Assembly (NCBI GenBank): GCA_937890765.1
Contig: CALADQ010000003.1
Location: 1 to 64,000 of the forward strand
Reading direction: 5' to 3'
Length of the DNA: 64,000 nt
Source of the DNA: an uncultured Candidatus Neoarthromitus sp.
GTDB taxonomy: Bacteria; Bacillota; Clostridia; Clostridiales; Clostridiaceae
Positions 27,144 to 36,139 of the stretch are shown one piece after another (within the stretch, counting starts at the first letter, position 1; each line of letters begins with the position of its first letter). A model generated the notes under the pieces. It worked only from the letters and a program-made list of their open reading frames with translations. It did no database searches and had not been told where the DNA came from. Made by a program: the position numbers and the translations under genes.

Positions 27144-27674
27144 TTATGTTAATTTAAAAAATATTATTTTTGTTATGTTAATTGCAATTAAAACTCCTAT
27201 TATCTCACTTAGGATGGCAGTCCAAAGAGTGTGTCTTATTTTTTTTATTTTCACAACTCCAAAATAAAGCGCTATAGTATAAAAAATTGTTTCTGTCGAA
27301 CCCATTAAAACAGAAGAAAGAATTCCCAAAAAAGAATCTGCTCCAAAAGTTTTTATATTATCTGTAAATATTCCTAAAGCTCCACTTCCTGAAAGTGGTT
27401 TTATAAATATTTGAGTTATAACTTCCTTTGGCACACCCAAAATATTAGTTAGAGGCTCAACAAAATTTATTATGTATTCAAGCATTCCCGAATCTCTAAA
27501 AACTTCTATTGCTAAAAGCATACAAAGAAGATACGGAAAAATATTTCTACAAATCTTTAATCCATCCTTAACACCTTCAACAAAAACTTCGTACACTTTA
27601 ACTTTTTTAAATACTCCATAACAAATTATTGAAAAAATAATAAGAGGAATAAACAAACTCGATATTAATTTCAA
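27144..27674 (-). CDS. spmB: Spore maturation protein B
   Basis: A nucleoside-transporter-like (Gate domain) membrane protein needed with SpmA for dehydration of the spore core and heat resistance. 176 aa with about five hydrophobic segments. Family motifs include VFVEGVKDGLKICRNIFPYLLCM, FIKPLSGSGALGIF and MGSTETIFYTIALYFG. It starts with TTG (27674) after AAGGAGG and follows spmA by 13 nt, the standard spmA-spmB order. Its presence indicates an endospore former. Confidence 0.95.
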   Translation of the reverse strand: MKLISSLFIPLIIFSIICYGVFKKVKVYEVFVEGVKDGLKICRNIFPYLLCMLLAIEVFRDSGMLEYIINFVEPLTNILGVPKEVITQIFIKPLSGSGALGIFTDNIKTFGADSFLGILSSVLMGSTETIFYTIALYFGVVKIKKIRHTLWTAILSEIIGVLIAINITKIIFFKLT

Positions 27675-27687
27675 AATATTTTCCTCC

Positions 27688-28260
27688 TTAAAATATTTTT
27701 TGAAGAAGTTTGCATATTAAAATTGAAATTATACTTGTCAATAATGTAGTTAGAAATATTCCTAAAATAACTCCACCATGATTAACAGAACCTTCTATGC
27801 TTCTTATTGACAAAATCGTCGTAGGAAATAATTGAATACAATTTGCATTTAAAACTAAAAAAAGCGCCATATCATTCGAAGCAATTCCCTTTTTTTCATT
27901 TACAACATCAAGCTCTTCCATTGCCTTTATGCCAAAAGGAGTAGCTGCATTTCCAAGTCCCAAAATATTTGCTGTCAAATTCATAACAACAGGGCCCATA
28001 ACTTTCTCATTGTTCTTCTCTTCAAACAATAAATTTAAAAACGGCCTTAAGAGCTTAGAAAATTTTTTAGTCAATCCACTTTGCTCAGCAATTTTCATAA
28101 CTCCACACCAAAGACACACCACTCCAATCAACGATATTACAAAAGTAACTGTAGATGAAGTTGATTCCATTATAGATTTTGTAATATTCTCTCCATTTCC
28201 ATTTACAATTGACAAAAAAAGACCTGACCCAATCATAAAAAACCAAATATAATTTATCAA
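27688..28260 (-). CDS. spmA: Spore maturation protein A
   Basis: Partner of SpmB in spore core dehydration. 190 aa membrane protein of the Gate-domain group; motifs include GVVCLWCGVMKIAEQSGLT, the NLTANILGLGNAATPFGIKAM signature split by a short turn, and LNANCIQLFPTTILSIR. The TTG at 28260 is preferred because AAGGTGA lies 5 nt upstream; a GTG at 28269 is inside that ribosome site. It heads the spmA-spmB unit, downstream of the CcpA-like gene and its terminator. Confidence 0.95.
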   Translation of the reverse strand: MINYIWFFMIGSGLFLSIVNGNGENITKSIMESTSSTVTFVISLIGVVCLWCGVMKIAEQSGLTKKFSKLLRPFLNLLFEEKNNEKVMGPVVMNLTANILGLGNAATPFGIKAMEELDVVNEKKGIASNDMALFLVLNANCIQLFPTTILSIRSIEGSVNHGGVILGIFLTTLLTSIISILICKLLQKIF

Positions 28261-28329
28261 AATAATCACCTTAAAATAATTTTTAAGATATTTTTATTTT
28301 TCTTATAAAGTTTTTATGTTCAAAAAAAT

Positions 28330-28369
28330 TAAAAAAAAGAAAGAGCACTTACTACTATTTAGTGCTCTC
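28330..28369 (-). terminator. Terminator of the CcpA-like gene
   Basis: AGAGCACT and AGTGCTCT arms followed on the minus strand by a T-rich run; the hairpin covers the last codons and stop of the gene. Confidence 0.88.
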
Positions 28370-29353
28370 CCTTTCAACTAAATGGTGAGGAACGACATAA
28401 TTCAAATTGTCCACACGCTCATTGTTTATAATCTTTAAAAGAACTCTCATTCCAATTGAACCCAAATCATAGCTAGATGGATCGACAGTTGTAAGTTTTG
28501 GATGAAAAACTGAAGACATTAAAATGTTATTGAATCCAACAACTTCACAATCTTCTGGCACATTAACATTGTTGTTTCTCAAAGCATTTATAGCTCCCAT
28601 TGCCAATTCATCACATGTACAAAATATACCATCAAACGCAACTTTGTCTTTAAGTTTCTTTTCAATATAATCATATCCATTGTTTAAGAAAGGCTTACAA
28701 AAACAAACTAATTTCTTATCAAACTTAATTCCATTCTCAGATAAAGCTTGTTTATATCCTTTAAATCTATGAGCAGAAGCATTTAAAGCTTCCTCATGAT
28801 CACCTATATACAAAATTTTCTTTCTTCCATTTGAAATTAATTTGTTAACCCCTTCTTTAGCAGCATTAACATTATCTATAGTTATATTCGGTATATTTTT
28901 ATTGTCAACAGTAGTTTCAATCAAAACAGTTTTCATGTTCAATTTTTGTAAAATATACAACACATCTTCATCCAAAGAATTGCTCATGAACAAAAGTCCA
29001 TCCACCATTTTCTCTTTTAAAACGTAAATGTATTCTTTTTCCTTATCTAAATTAAGATCTGAATTACACAAAATTATATTGTAATTGTATATGTTCGCCA
29101 CATCTTCAATTCCTCTAACTATTTCAGGATAAAGCGAATTCGATATATCTGGAATTAAAATTCCTATTGTCCTAGTTCTTTGCGTCTTTAAACTCCTAGC
29201 TATAATGTTCGGTCTATATCCTAATTTTTCTACTGCTTCCCTAACTCTCTTTTGCGTTTCTTCATTAACAACCTCAATACCATTTAAAACTCTAGATACA
29301 GTTGCTATAGAAACTTTCGCTTCCTTAGCAACATCTTTAATTGAAATAGACAT
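28355..29353 (-). CDS. ccpA: LacI-family regulator, CcpA-like (332 aa)
   Basis: A transcriptional regulator with an N-terminal HTH (SIKDVAKEAKVSIATVSRVLNG) and hinge helix RPNIIARSL, followed by a periplasmic-binding-like sensor domain (IGILIPDISNSLYPEIVRG ... CTCDELAMGAINAL). Overall it resembles the clostridial CcpA group that controls carbon catabolite genes. CcpA identity is inferred from likeness, not proven: HPr-Ser-P contact residues cannot be checked by eye. The ATG at 29353 has GGGTGG 6 nt upstream. It lies 37 nt after ileS and may be partly cotranscribed with it. Confidence 0.75.
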   Translation of the reverse strand: MSISIKDVAKEAKVSIATVSRVLNGIEVVNEETQKRVREAVEKLGYRPNIIARSLKTQRTRTIGILIPDISNSLYPEIVRGIEDVANIYNYNIILCNSDLNLDKEKEYIYVLKEKMVDGLLFMSNSLDEDVLYILQKLNMKTVLIETTVDNKNIPNITIDNVNAAKEGVNKLISNGRKKILYIGDHEEALNASAHRFKGYKQALSENGIKFDKKLVCFCKPFLNNGYDYIEKKLKDKVAFDGIFCTCDELAMGAINALRNNNVNVPEDCEVVGFNNILMSSVFHPKLTTVDPSSYDLGSIGMRVLLKIINNERVDNLNYVVPHHLVERESTK

Positions 29354-29390
29354 ACTTACCACCCGCTACGATAAAGTAACTTTTCTCCTT

Positions 29391-32300
29391 TCATTGTACT
29401 TTAGAAACATCAACCTCAAGAATTTCTCCATTTATATTTAAATTAATATAATCGATATTATCTTCATTAAAATAAATATTAGTCGTCAAAGTTTCCTTCT
29501 TTATGTTATCTCCATATTTACTAATAACATCAAACAACAATCCACAATCTCCAAAGTAAATATTTATTTTATCACTAACTTCAAAACCTTTGTCTTTTCT
29601 TAAATTTTGTACTTTGCTTACAATTTCTCTAACATATCCTTCTTCTTTTAACTCATCAGTTATAAACGTATCTAAAATAATTCCAAGAGAACCTTCACCT
29701 GAAAATGCATATCCCTCAAGTCCATTCATAGTAATTATCAAATTATCTTTATTAAGAGAGATAACATTTCCATCTAGATTAATTTCAACATTTTCACCAT
29801 TGTTAAGTTTCATTGCTAATTCCATTTGGTTACTCTCTGACAAAAATTTACGAATCATAGGTATATACTTGCCATAAATTTTTCCTATAACAGGAAGGTT
29901 AGGTTTAATATCGAAATTAACATACTTACTAATGTCAGAATTAAATTCTATTTCTTTAACATTAAGCTCTTCCATTATTATTGAATGATAATAATTTTTT
30001 AAGCTCTCACCGCCAACTAAAATTTTTCTGAGCGGTTGCCTATTTTTAATGTTAACATTATTTCTCGCACTTCTTCCAAGTTTAACAATTTTATAAGCTA
30101 AATCCATATCTTTTTGAAGCTCATGATCTATTAAATTTTCATCACAAACTGGAAATTTGCACAAATGCACACTTTCTTCAGCATCTTTGTCAAAACTTAA
30201 AACTAAATTTCTATAAATTTCTTCAGTCACAAATGGAATAAAAGGACATAACAATTTAGACAAATCCACAAGCACATTATAAAGAGTCATAAATGCACTT
30301 ATCTTATCTTCACTAAATCCACTACTCCAATACCTCGCTCTATTTCTCCTAACATACCATTTAGAAAGTTCATCAACAAAATCTTCAATTTTGTAAGCAG
30401 CGTTGGTTATTTTATAAGAATCAAGAAGCGAATCAACTTCTTTAATCAAAGTATTTAATTTAGACAAAATCCATTTATCCATAATGTTTGAAACTTTAAA
30501 ATTTTTGTGTTCCGTAGGATTAAAATTATCTAGCTCAGCATAAAGAACATAAAAATAATAAACATTCCAATAAGTCGACAAAAATCTTCTATGCACCTCT
30601 CTAACATCATCTTCTGAAAATCTTGAAGGTATCCAAGGGTAACTAGAAGTATAGAAATGCCATCTAACAGCATCTGCCCCTAAAGAATCAATTACTTCAT
30701 TAGGGTCAACAACATTTCCAAGATGTTTAGACATTTTCTTTCCATTTTTATCTAACACGTGTCCTAAAACTATACAATTTTCAAATGGATTTTTATCAAA
30801 TATCGCTGTTGAAATTGCCATTAACGTGTAAAACCAACCTCTAGTTTGGTCCACTGCTTCAGATATAAATTGTGCTGGAAAATTTTTTTCGAATAGTTCT
30901 TTATTCTCAAAAGGATAATGATATTGTGCAAATGGCATACTTCCCGAATCAAACCAACAATCCACAACTTCTTTAGTTCTAATCATTTCTTTACCACAAT
31001 TAGGACATTCAAGCTTAACTTCATCAATAAAAGGTTTATGAAGCTCAACATACTCTCCTTTATTTGATACTCTCTTTTCATTAAGCTCATCTATAGATCC
31101 TATACATTCTCTGTGAGAACACTCGCACTCCCATATTGGTAAAGGAGTTCCCCAATACCTATCTCTTGATATGCTCCAATCAATTACATTTTCTAAAAAT
31201 TTTCCGAATCGTCCTGTTCTTATATTGTCAGGATGCCAAGAAACATTATTATTATTTCTAATAAGATTTTCTTTTATAGAAGTTGTTTTAACGTACCAAC
31301 TATCTTTTGGATAATAAATGAGAGGAGTATCACATCTCCAACAGTGAGGATAAGAGTGAATATACTTTTCAGATTTAAAAAGCATTCCCTTACTTTGAAG
31401 AAGATTTATGATTTCAGAATCGCAATTTTTAACAAACTTTCCTTCAAAATCACTTACTTCACTTGTAAATTTTCCTTGAAGGTCAACCGGATTTATGAAA
31501 GGCAAATTATATTTTTTACCCGTTTTATTATCGTCATCTCCAAAAGCTGGAGCAGTATGTACAATTCCAGTTCCATCAGACAACGTTACGTAATCTGCAT
31601 GAACTACATAAAATCCTTTTCCCTCTGGCACGACGTAAGGCAAAAGTTGTTCGTACTCAACATTTAAAAGTTCTTCGCCTTTAAACTCTTTAATAATTTC
31701 ATACTCCACATCACCTAAAACACCTACGAGCTCTTTTGCCAAAATATAAATTTCATCACAAACCTTCACTTCAACATAAACGTAAGATTTATTTATAGCA
31801 AGGGCAACATTCGAAGGAAGAGTCCATGGAGTTGTTGTCCACGCTAAAATATATTTGTTATCAGAATTTTTAATTTTAAATTTAGCAATAACCGTATTGT
31901 CTTTTACATCTTTATATCCTTGTGCAACTTCATGAGAAGAAAGTCCCGTTCCACATCGTGGACAATATGGAAGTATCTTATGACCTTTGTAAAGCAAATC
32001 TTTCTCCCACATTTTTTTAAAAGCCCACCACACAGATTCAATATAATCGTTGTGATAAGTTACGTAAGGATTATCCATGTCAACCCAATATCCAATTTTA
32101 TCCGACATTTCTTTCCACATTTTAACGTATTTAAAAACATTATCCTTACATTCATGAACGAATTTATTAATTCCAAAATTCTCTATCTCATGCTTACCTG
32201 ATATCGACAATTTTTTTTCAATTTCGAGTTCAACAGGAAGACCATGAGTATCCCAGCCTGCTTTTCTTAAAACTTTATATCCTTTCATAACTTTGTATCT

Positions 32301-32507
32301 AGGAATTATATCTTTAATAACACGAGTTATAACATGACCTATGTGTGGTTTACCATTTGCTGTTGGTGGACCATCGTAAAAACTAAAATATTCACCGTCT
32401 TTATTTAATTCAAAATTTTTATTTACAATATCATTCTCTTTCCAAAACTCTAATATTTCTTTACATAATCCACTCATTGAAACATTGGGTGCAACTTTCT
32501 TATACAT
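29391..32507 (-). CDS. ileS: Isoleucyl-tRNA synthetase, eukaryote-like (class 2) form, 1038 aa
   Basis: Charges tRNA-Ile. Class I signatures are DGPPTANGKPHIGHVITR (HIGH) and KNGKKMSKHLGN (KMSKS). The CP1 editing domain lies between (WTTTPWTLPSNVALA). Zinc-type Cys clusters occur at CPRCG, CWRCD and CPNCGKE. The length and the TANGKPHIGH form place it with the eukaryote-like IleS2 group, which is generally mupirocin-insensitive (family knowledge). The ATG at 32507 has GGAGG 5 nt upstream. It has its own consensus promoter and a leader hairpin but no recognisable T-box. Confidence 0.97.
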   Translation of the reverse strand: MYKKVAPNVSMSGLCKEILEFWKENDIVNKNFELNKDGEYFSFYDGPPTANGKPHIGHVITRVIKDIIPRYKVMKGYKVLRKAGWDTHGLPVELEIEKKLSISGKHEIENFGINKFVHECKDNVFKYVKMWKEMSDKIGYWVDMDNPYVTYHNDYIESVWWAFKKMWEKDLLYKGHKILPYCPRCGTGLSSHEVAQGYKDVKDNTVIAKFKIKNSDNKYILAWTTTPWTLPSNVALAINKSYVYVEVKVCDEIYILAKELVGVLGDVEYEIIKEFKGEELLNVEYEQLLPYVVPEGKGFYVVHADYVTLSDGTGIVHTAPAFGDDDNKTGKKYNLPFINPVDLQGKFTSEVSDFEGKFVKNCDSEIINLLQSKGMLFKSEKYIHSYPHCWRCDTPLIYYPKDSWYVKTTSIKENLIRNNNNVSWHPDNIRTGRFGKFLENVIDWSISRDRYWGTPLPIWECECSHRECIGSIDELNEKRVSNKGEYVELHKPFIDEVKLECPNCGKEMIRTKEVVDCWFDSGSMPFAQYHYPFENKELFEKNFPAQFISEAVDQTRGWFYTLMAISTAIFDKNPFENCIVLGHVLDKNGKKMSKHLGNVVDPNEVIDSLGADAVRWHFYTSSYPWIPSRFSEDDVREVHRRFLSTYWNVYYFYVLYAELDNFNPTEHKNFKVSNIMDKWILSKLNTLIKEVDSLLDSYKITNAAYKIEDFVDELSKWYVRRNRARYWSSGFSEDKISAFMTLYNVLVDLSKLLCPFIPFVTEEIYRNLVLSFDKDAEESVHLCKFPVCDENLIDHELQKDMDLAYKIVKLGRSARNNVNIKNRQPLRKILVGGESLKNYYHSIIMEELNVKEIEFNSDISKYVNFDIKPNLPVIGKIYGKYIPMIRKFLSESNQMELAMKLNNGENVEINLDGNVISLNKDNLIITMNGLEGYAFSGEGSLGIILDTFITDELKEEGYVREIVSKVQNLRKDKGFEVSDKINIYFGDCGLLFDVISKYGDNIKKETLTTNIYFNEDNIDYINLNINGEILEVDVSKVQ

Positions 32508-32546
32508 AAAATCCTCCAACGATTTTAGTCTTTAATGTAAATTAAA

Positions 32547-32581
32547 AATACTTCACCTTAAATATGAGAAAGTGAAGTATT
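32547..32581 (-). promoter_or_regulatory. Leader hairpin of ileS
   Basis: AATACTTCAC and GTGAAGTATT, 10-bp perfect arms, followed by TTTTTAATTT. The predicted transcript start is about 10 nt before it. It may be an attenuator, a stabilising 5' hairpin, or also the terminator of the small membrane gene at 32650. Confidence 0.6.
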
Positions 32582-32597
32582 CTTACTTATCTTCTAA

Positions 32598-32626
32598 ATT
32601 ATAAGTTCGTATAATAAAATTGTCAA
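32598..32626 (-). promoter_or_regulatory. Consensus sigma-A promoter of ileS
   Basis: TTGACA, 17-nt spacer, TATAAT on the minus strand: a perfect match to the vegetative consensus. Predicted start near 32591, 84 nt before the ileS ATG. Confidence 0.88.
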
Positions 32627-32649
32627 TTAATAACACATAAGAACAAAAC

Positions 32650-32871
32650 TTAATTTTCATATCCTGGAGAAGGAAATGCCGGACCAATGGGTCTACTTAA
32701 ACTTCTAGATTCAGCTGGAACAACAGGGTACACTATACTATCCAAATCATTTTTTTTCTGTTGTATAATTGATTCCCTATCTATGTTCTGAATACCTACA
32801 ACCCCTAAGCCCACAGCCAAAGCAGTAACTGTTGCTGCCGTTCCTCCAAATAATAAATATCTTAATTTCAT
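32650..32871 (-). CDS. Small single-pass membrane protein (73 aa), array member 1
   Basis: Last of four tandem small genes. A short basic N-terminus (MKLRYLLFGG), a Gly/Ala/Val-rich membrane helix (TAATVTALAVGLGVVGI) and an outside or inside tail beginning with the charged IDRESIIQQKKNDLDS and ending in a Pro/Ser-rich stretch (RPIGPAFPSPGYEN). The Shine-Dalgarno AGGAGG is 10 nt before the ATG. No family is recognised; it shares its plan with the three upstream genes. Confidence 0.7.
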   Translation of the reverse strand: MKLRYLLFGGTAATVTALAVGLGVVGIQNIDRESIIQQKKNDLDSIVYPVVPAESRSLSRPIGPAFPSPGYEN

Positions 32872-32985
32872 TCTACATAAACCTCCTATTAAGTTTAATC
32901 AATTCAAAATTTATAAGCAATCAAAAATTCGACGACACTCACAAAATTCTTACTATGATTTGCTCACTTTATAATTTTAAAAATA

Positions 32986-33156
32986 TTACGGATATCGATT
33001 GTTAAAATGCATAATATTTTCTTCAAGTCTCCGAATCCTCAATTCTCTCTCTCTTATATCATCAAGTTCAGAAGCAATTCCAACTCCAACAAGAGTAACA
33101 ACAGCAGTTGTTGCAATTATAGTGCAGCCCAATAAAAATTTATTAAATGTACTCAT
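32986..33156 (-). CDS. Small single-pass membrane protein (56 aa), array member 2
   Basis: Read from the sequence on the minus strand. It begins MSTFNKFLLGCTIIATTAVV, so the membrane helix runs from about residue 6 to 28 with a GVGI end, followed by a strongly charged helix (DDIRERELRIRRLEENI). The ATG is preceded by GAGGTG. The charged heptad after the helix (R-E-R-E-x-x-I) is shared with array member 4. Function unknown. Confidence 0.7.
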   Translation of the reverse strand: MSTFNKFLLGCTIIATTAVVTLVGVGIASELDDIRERELRIRRLEENIMHFNNRYP

Positions 33157-33282
33157 AGGAACACCTCACTTAAAACCACAAATATAAAAACTATTGATAA
33201 AATTTTCATTTTATATTTGGTATCAAAAATTTAAATATACCTCAACAGAATTTTTTAAATAAAAATTTTGTATAAATAACAA

Positions 33283-33465
33283 TTAATCATAAAAATTCAA
33301 ATCATTTGAAACATCTTCAACACTTCTCATTCTACCTTCAAAGGAAGAAAGTCCACTTTGATTGTTTTGCTGTACTACAGTAACTCCAACAGCAGCACCT
33401 ATAGTCGCAAAAGCAACAGTTATAGCAGCAAACATTCCCCAAATTCCTGGACCTCCAAATTTCAT
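33283..33465 (-). CDS. Small single-pass membrane protein (60 aa), array member 3
   Basis: A Gly-rich start (MKFGGPGIWGMF), a membrane helix (AAITVAFATIGAAVGVTVV) and a short polar tail (EGRMRSVEDVSNDLNFYD). GAGGAGGTG is 4-5 nt before the ATG, one of the strongest ribosome sites in the window. It follows array member 4 by 50 nt and is probably cotranscribed with it. Function unknown. Confidence 0.7.
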   Translation of the reverse strand: MKFGGPGIWGMFAAITVAFATIGAAVGVTVVQQNNQSGLSSFEGRMRSVEDVSNDLNFYD

Positions 33466-33515
33466 AAAAACACCTCCTCTATCATCACCATTTAACTTTT
33501 AAAAAACTAAGAAGC

Positions 33516-33728
33516 TTACTTATTTATGAAACCACTTTGTGGACTAACATTTATGTCTTTTGTTACTTGATTAGCCAAGTTTATTTCGTCATTTAAATCA
33601 CTTATTTTTCTCTCCCTAACAGATGCCTTACTTCCTTCAATACCTATACCAGTAGCTAAACCAGCAATAGCAAGAAGGGAAGCAGTACCAATTGCAAAAG
33701 CAGTACCTAATCTAACGCCATTAAACAA
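33516..33728 (-). CDS. Small single-pass membrane protein (70 aa), array member 4
   Basis: The open frame extends to 33830, but GGAGGTG lies 8 nt before a TTG at 33728, which gives a 70 aa product of the same design as its neighbours: MFNGVRLGT, then a Gly/Ala-rich helix (AFAIGTASLLAIAGLATGIGI), then a charged segment (ASVRERKISDLNDEINLA) and polar tail. First gene of the array, after the terminator of the 731 aa gene. Function unknown. Confidence 0.68.
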   Translation of the reverse strand: MFNGVRLGTAFAIGTASLLAIAGLATGIGIEGSKASVRERKISDLNDEINLANQVTKDINVSPQSGFINK

Positions 33729-33816
33729 GACAAACACCTCCAAATTGTTTCTTAATAATATATTAACATAATTGTAATTCATTTTACATTTGAACACAAT
33801 AGTTTTTAAAAATTTT

Positions 33817-33851
33817 AAAAGGTTTAACACCTATTCGATGTTAAACCTTTT
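33817..33851 (-). terminator. Terminator of the 731 aa membrane protein gene
   Basis: AAAAGGTTTAACA and TGTTAAACCTTTT, 13-bp perfect arms, overlapping the stop codon region; the T run within the distal arm continues as TTTTAAAATTTTTAA. Confidence 0.8.
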
Positions 33852-36026
33852 AAAATTTGCGTTATTTATATCATTTAAAATTCTAAATCTATATCCTATA
33901 TACTCATCTTGTTTTTTTGATATTAGAGTTTCATTTATTCCCTTTAAATTTTTGTAGTCAGAAGTTAAAAACATTTCATTTAAAAAATTATATCCATCTA
34001 AAAATAAAACATCTTTTGCTCTAATTACTATGTACTCATCTATATTTTTCAAATCGCTAATTTTCTCATCTTTGCTAACTTTATTTATAAAAATTTTTTC
34101 ATCATTTGACTTTGAAGAAAACGAAACATAAAATCCAGAATTTATAAATTTCAAAGGCTCAAAATCCACCATGTAAATTTCAAACACATCAAAATCTTCT
34201 CCATTATCAAAAAACTTTTTCCAAAATCCATTTGAAACGACCTTAGCAAAATTATCTGACTCTTCAAAAGCTAAATAACTTCCATAATCGTCTTTAATTT
34301 TAAATTCATTATCCCTTCCATCATTTTTTTCAAGTACAAATCTAACTTTATTTGAATTTTTTTTGTCAAATATTAATTTATTATTTAAAAATCCATAATC
34401 TATGTTTAAAGATGTTTCTTTAATTTTACTATACAAATTAAAGCTTGTTACTTCACTGTTAAACGGTCTAATTTCAAATATAAAATTTCCCAAATCAGAA
34501 ATTCCTTTTTTATATGCAAAGGTTTTATTTAAATACGAATCATTGTGTAAAGTTTCATTTGTCGCATCATAATTTTTAGAATTAACGCTTAAGAACTCGT
34601 CCATTTCTTTATTTTTAAGCATAATCTGAATGTAATTTCCCGAAACTATTTCATCCTGAATTTCATTGTAATCAACTTTTTTAAAAATAGTTGAATTCAA
34701 ATTATTAAATCTAAATTCATCCCCTTTGCCATAATCATTTTCGCCCACGTATGTAGAATTTTTATCACGCTTAACAAAAATTTTATTGTTTAAATCAAAA
34801 AGTTTGTTGTCTTTTGAAATTATAAATTTGCTTCCGTAATCCATATTAACAAATTTGTTTACTTCACCATTGTAAGAAAGAAATTTATTTTCATTAATGT
34901 CGTAAAATTTGTACGTGTCAAATTCCTTGTTGGGAGTAAATAAATAACTTCCATCTCTTAAATCTCTGTAAATTTTAAAATTAATTTTATTTTCGTCATT
35001 TTCATATTTTTCATCTTCATAAATCCTATAAGTTTTCATAGAATTTTCATCAAAATAAATACTGTAATTATCGATTAAATTTATTATATCAACTGACCCG
35101 TCTTCCCTTTTACTAACTTTAAATATGTTATCTTCGTTAGATTCTGGTATAAAAACTTGATTTTTCAATTCCAAATTTGAAACATTAGACAAGCTATAAC
35201 TGTTTAAAATTTTCAATTCTCCCAAACTGTTAATACCTAAAGTTAAACTTGGAGTTCCAAATCTATTGTACAAAGTAAATTTTGTATTTTCTTTGAAAAA
35301 CAAATCTTTATCATCATTATCAACAGAAAATTTCAACTTGTTAACAATAGGAATTTGAATTTTTTTATTTACATGTCCAAAATTGTAAATAAAATTTTGA
35401 TTATTGTCGCTAAAATAATTGCTCTCAATTTTAAATTCTTTATCGTAAAAATTTGAAATGTAATTTTCAAAATTCAAATAAACAAAATCCGAATCCTTTG
35501 AAACATTAAATCGAAATTGGAAAGAGTCAACTTCAATATTATGAAAAACATTATCGTATCTATTATAAATTTTAATAATCTTAGTTAAATTTCCACTTTG
35601 TCCATCGCCAAATTCTTTAAGAGGAATTTTAAAAATGCTTCGCCCATCTTTCGAATCTATAACTTCGTAATCATATTTTAATAACGCTTTGCCATTTATA
35701 AATATTTCATTTAAAATAACATCTCGTATTAAGTTGGTGTCTTTGACTATAATATTTAAATTTTCATAAGTATTTTTAATTTCGTAAACATCCTTAATTC
35801 CTTGAGATGAAATTTTATTTAAAGAAGAATCCCACCAATCTAAATAAACTTTCTCAATTAAGTTTGTGTTTTCTTTCAAATTACTTATGGTAGCATTGGC
35901 CATTTTCGATTGCTTAGATGAAAAATATATTTGAAGAATCGTTACGATTAAAAAAAACAAAACCACAACTGAAGAAATTATAATAACCATTAATTTATTT
36001 CTGTTTTTCTTTGCGTAGCTCCCCAT
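33831..36026 (-). CDS. Membrane-anchored beta-rich protein (731 aa), unknown
   Basis: No family recognised. A basic N-terminus (MGSYAKKNRNK) precedes one membrane helix (LMVIIISSVVVLFFLIVTILQIYF), after which the whole remainder should lie outside the cell. Residues about 50-200 contain a helical stretch; the rest is beta-rich with recurring short units such as SYLFTP, FLSYNGEV, FLSVNSKNY, SYLAFEES and FYVSFSS, reminiscent of beta-trefoil or fascin-like repeats (inference). I moved the start to the ATG at 36026 because AAGGGGGGAAAG is directly upstream; the open frame runs to 36119. Monocistronic, with a terminator overlapping its end. Confidence 0.75.
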   Translation of the reverse strand: MGSYAKKNRNKLMVIIISSVVVLFFLIVTILQIYFSSKQSKMANATISNLKENTNLIEKVYLDWWDSSLNKISSQGIKDVYEIKNTYENLNIIVKDTNLIRDVILNEIFINGKALLKYDYEVIDSKDGRSIFKIPLKEFGDGQSGNLTKIIKIYNRYDNVFHNIEVDSFQFRFNVSKDSDFVYLNFENYISNFYDKEFKIESNYFSDNNQNFIYNFGHVNKKIQIPIVNKLKFSVDNDDKDLFFKENTKFTLYNRFGTPSLTLGINSLGELKILNSYSLSNVSNLELKNQVFIPESNEDNIFKVSKREDGSVDIINLIDNYSIYFDENSMKTYRIYEDEKYENDENKINFKIYRDLRDGSYLFTPNKEFDTYKFYDINENKFLSYNGEVNKFVNMDYGSKFIISKDNKLFDLNNKIFVKRDKNSTYVGENDYGKGDEFRFNNLNSTIFKKVDYNEIQDEIVSGNYIQIMLKNKEMDEFLSVNSKNYDATNETLHNDSYLNKTFAYKKGISDLGNFIFEIRPFNSEVTSFNLYSKIKETSLNIDYGFLNNKLIFDKKNSNKVRFVLEKNDGRDNEFKIKDDYGSYLAFEESDNFAKVVSNGFWKKFFDNGEDFDVFEIYMVDFEPLKFINSGFYVSFSSKSNDEKIFINKVSKDEKISDLKNIDEYIVIRAKDVLFLDGYNFLNEMFLTSDYKNLKGINETLISKKQDEYIGYRFRILNDINNANFKRFNIE

Positions 36027-36139
36027 ACTTTCCCCCCTTAAACATAATTTTACAATAATAAATAGCCATATAAAATACAAAAAAACTGACAATTTACAAG
36101 AAAAACTCTCATAAACCATCAGCTTTTATCAAAACAGTT

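Noticed and set aside
31233..31667. Open frame of 144 codons on the plus strand inside ileS
   Set aside because: Antisense to conserved synthetase motifs; an AT-rich shadow frame.
32508..32649. T-box riboswitch before ileS
   Set aside because: The leader from the consensus promoter is too short and no T-box core sequence or antiterminator is visible.
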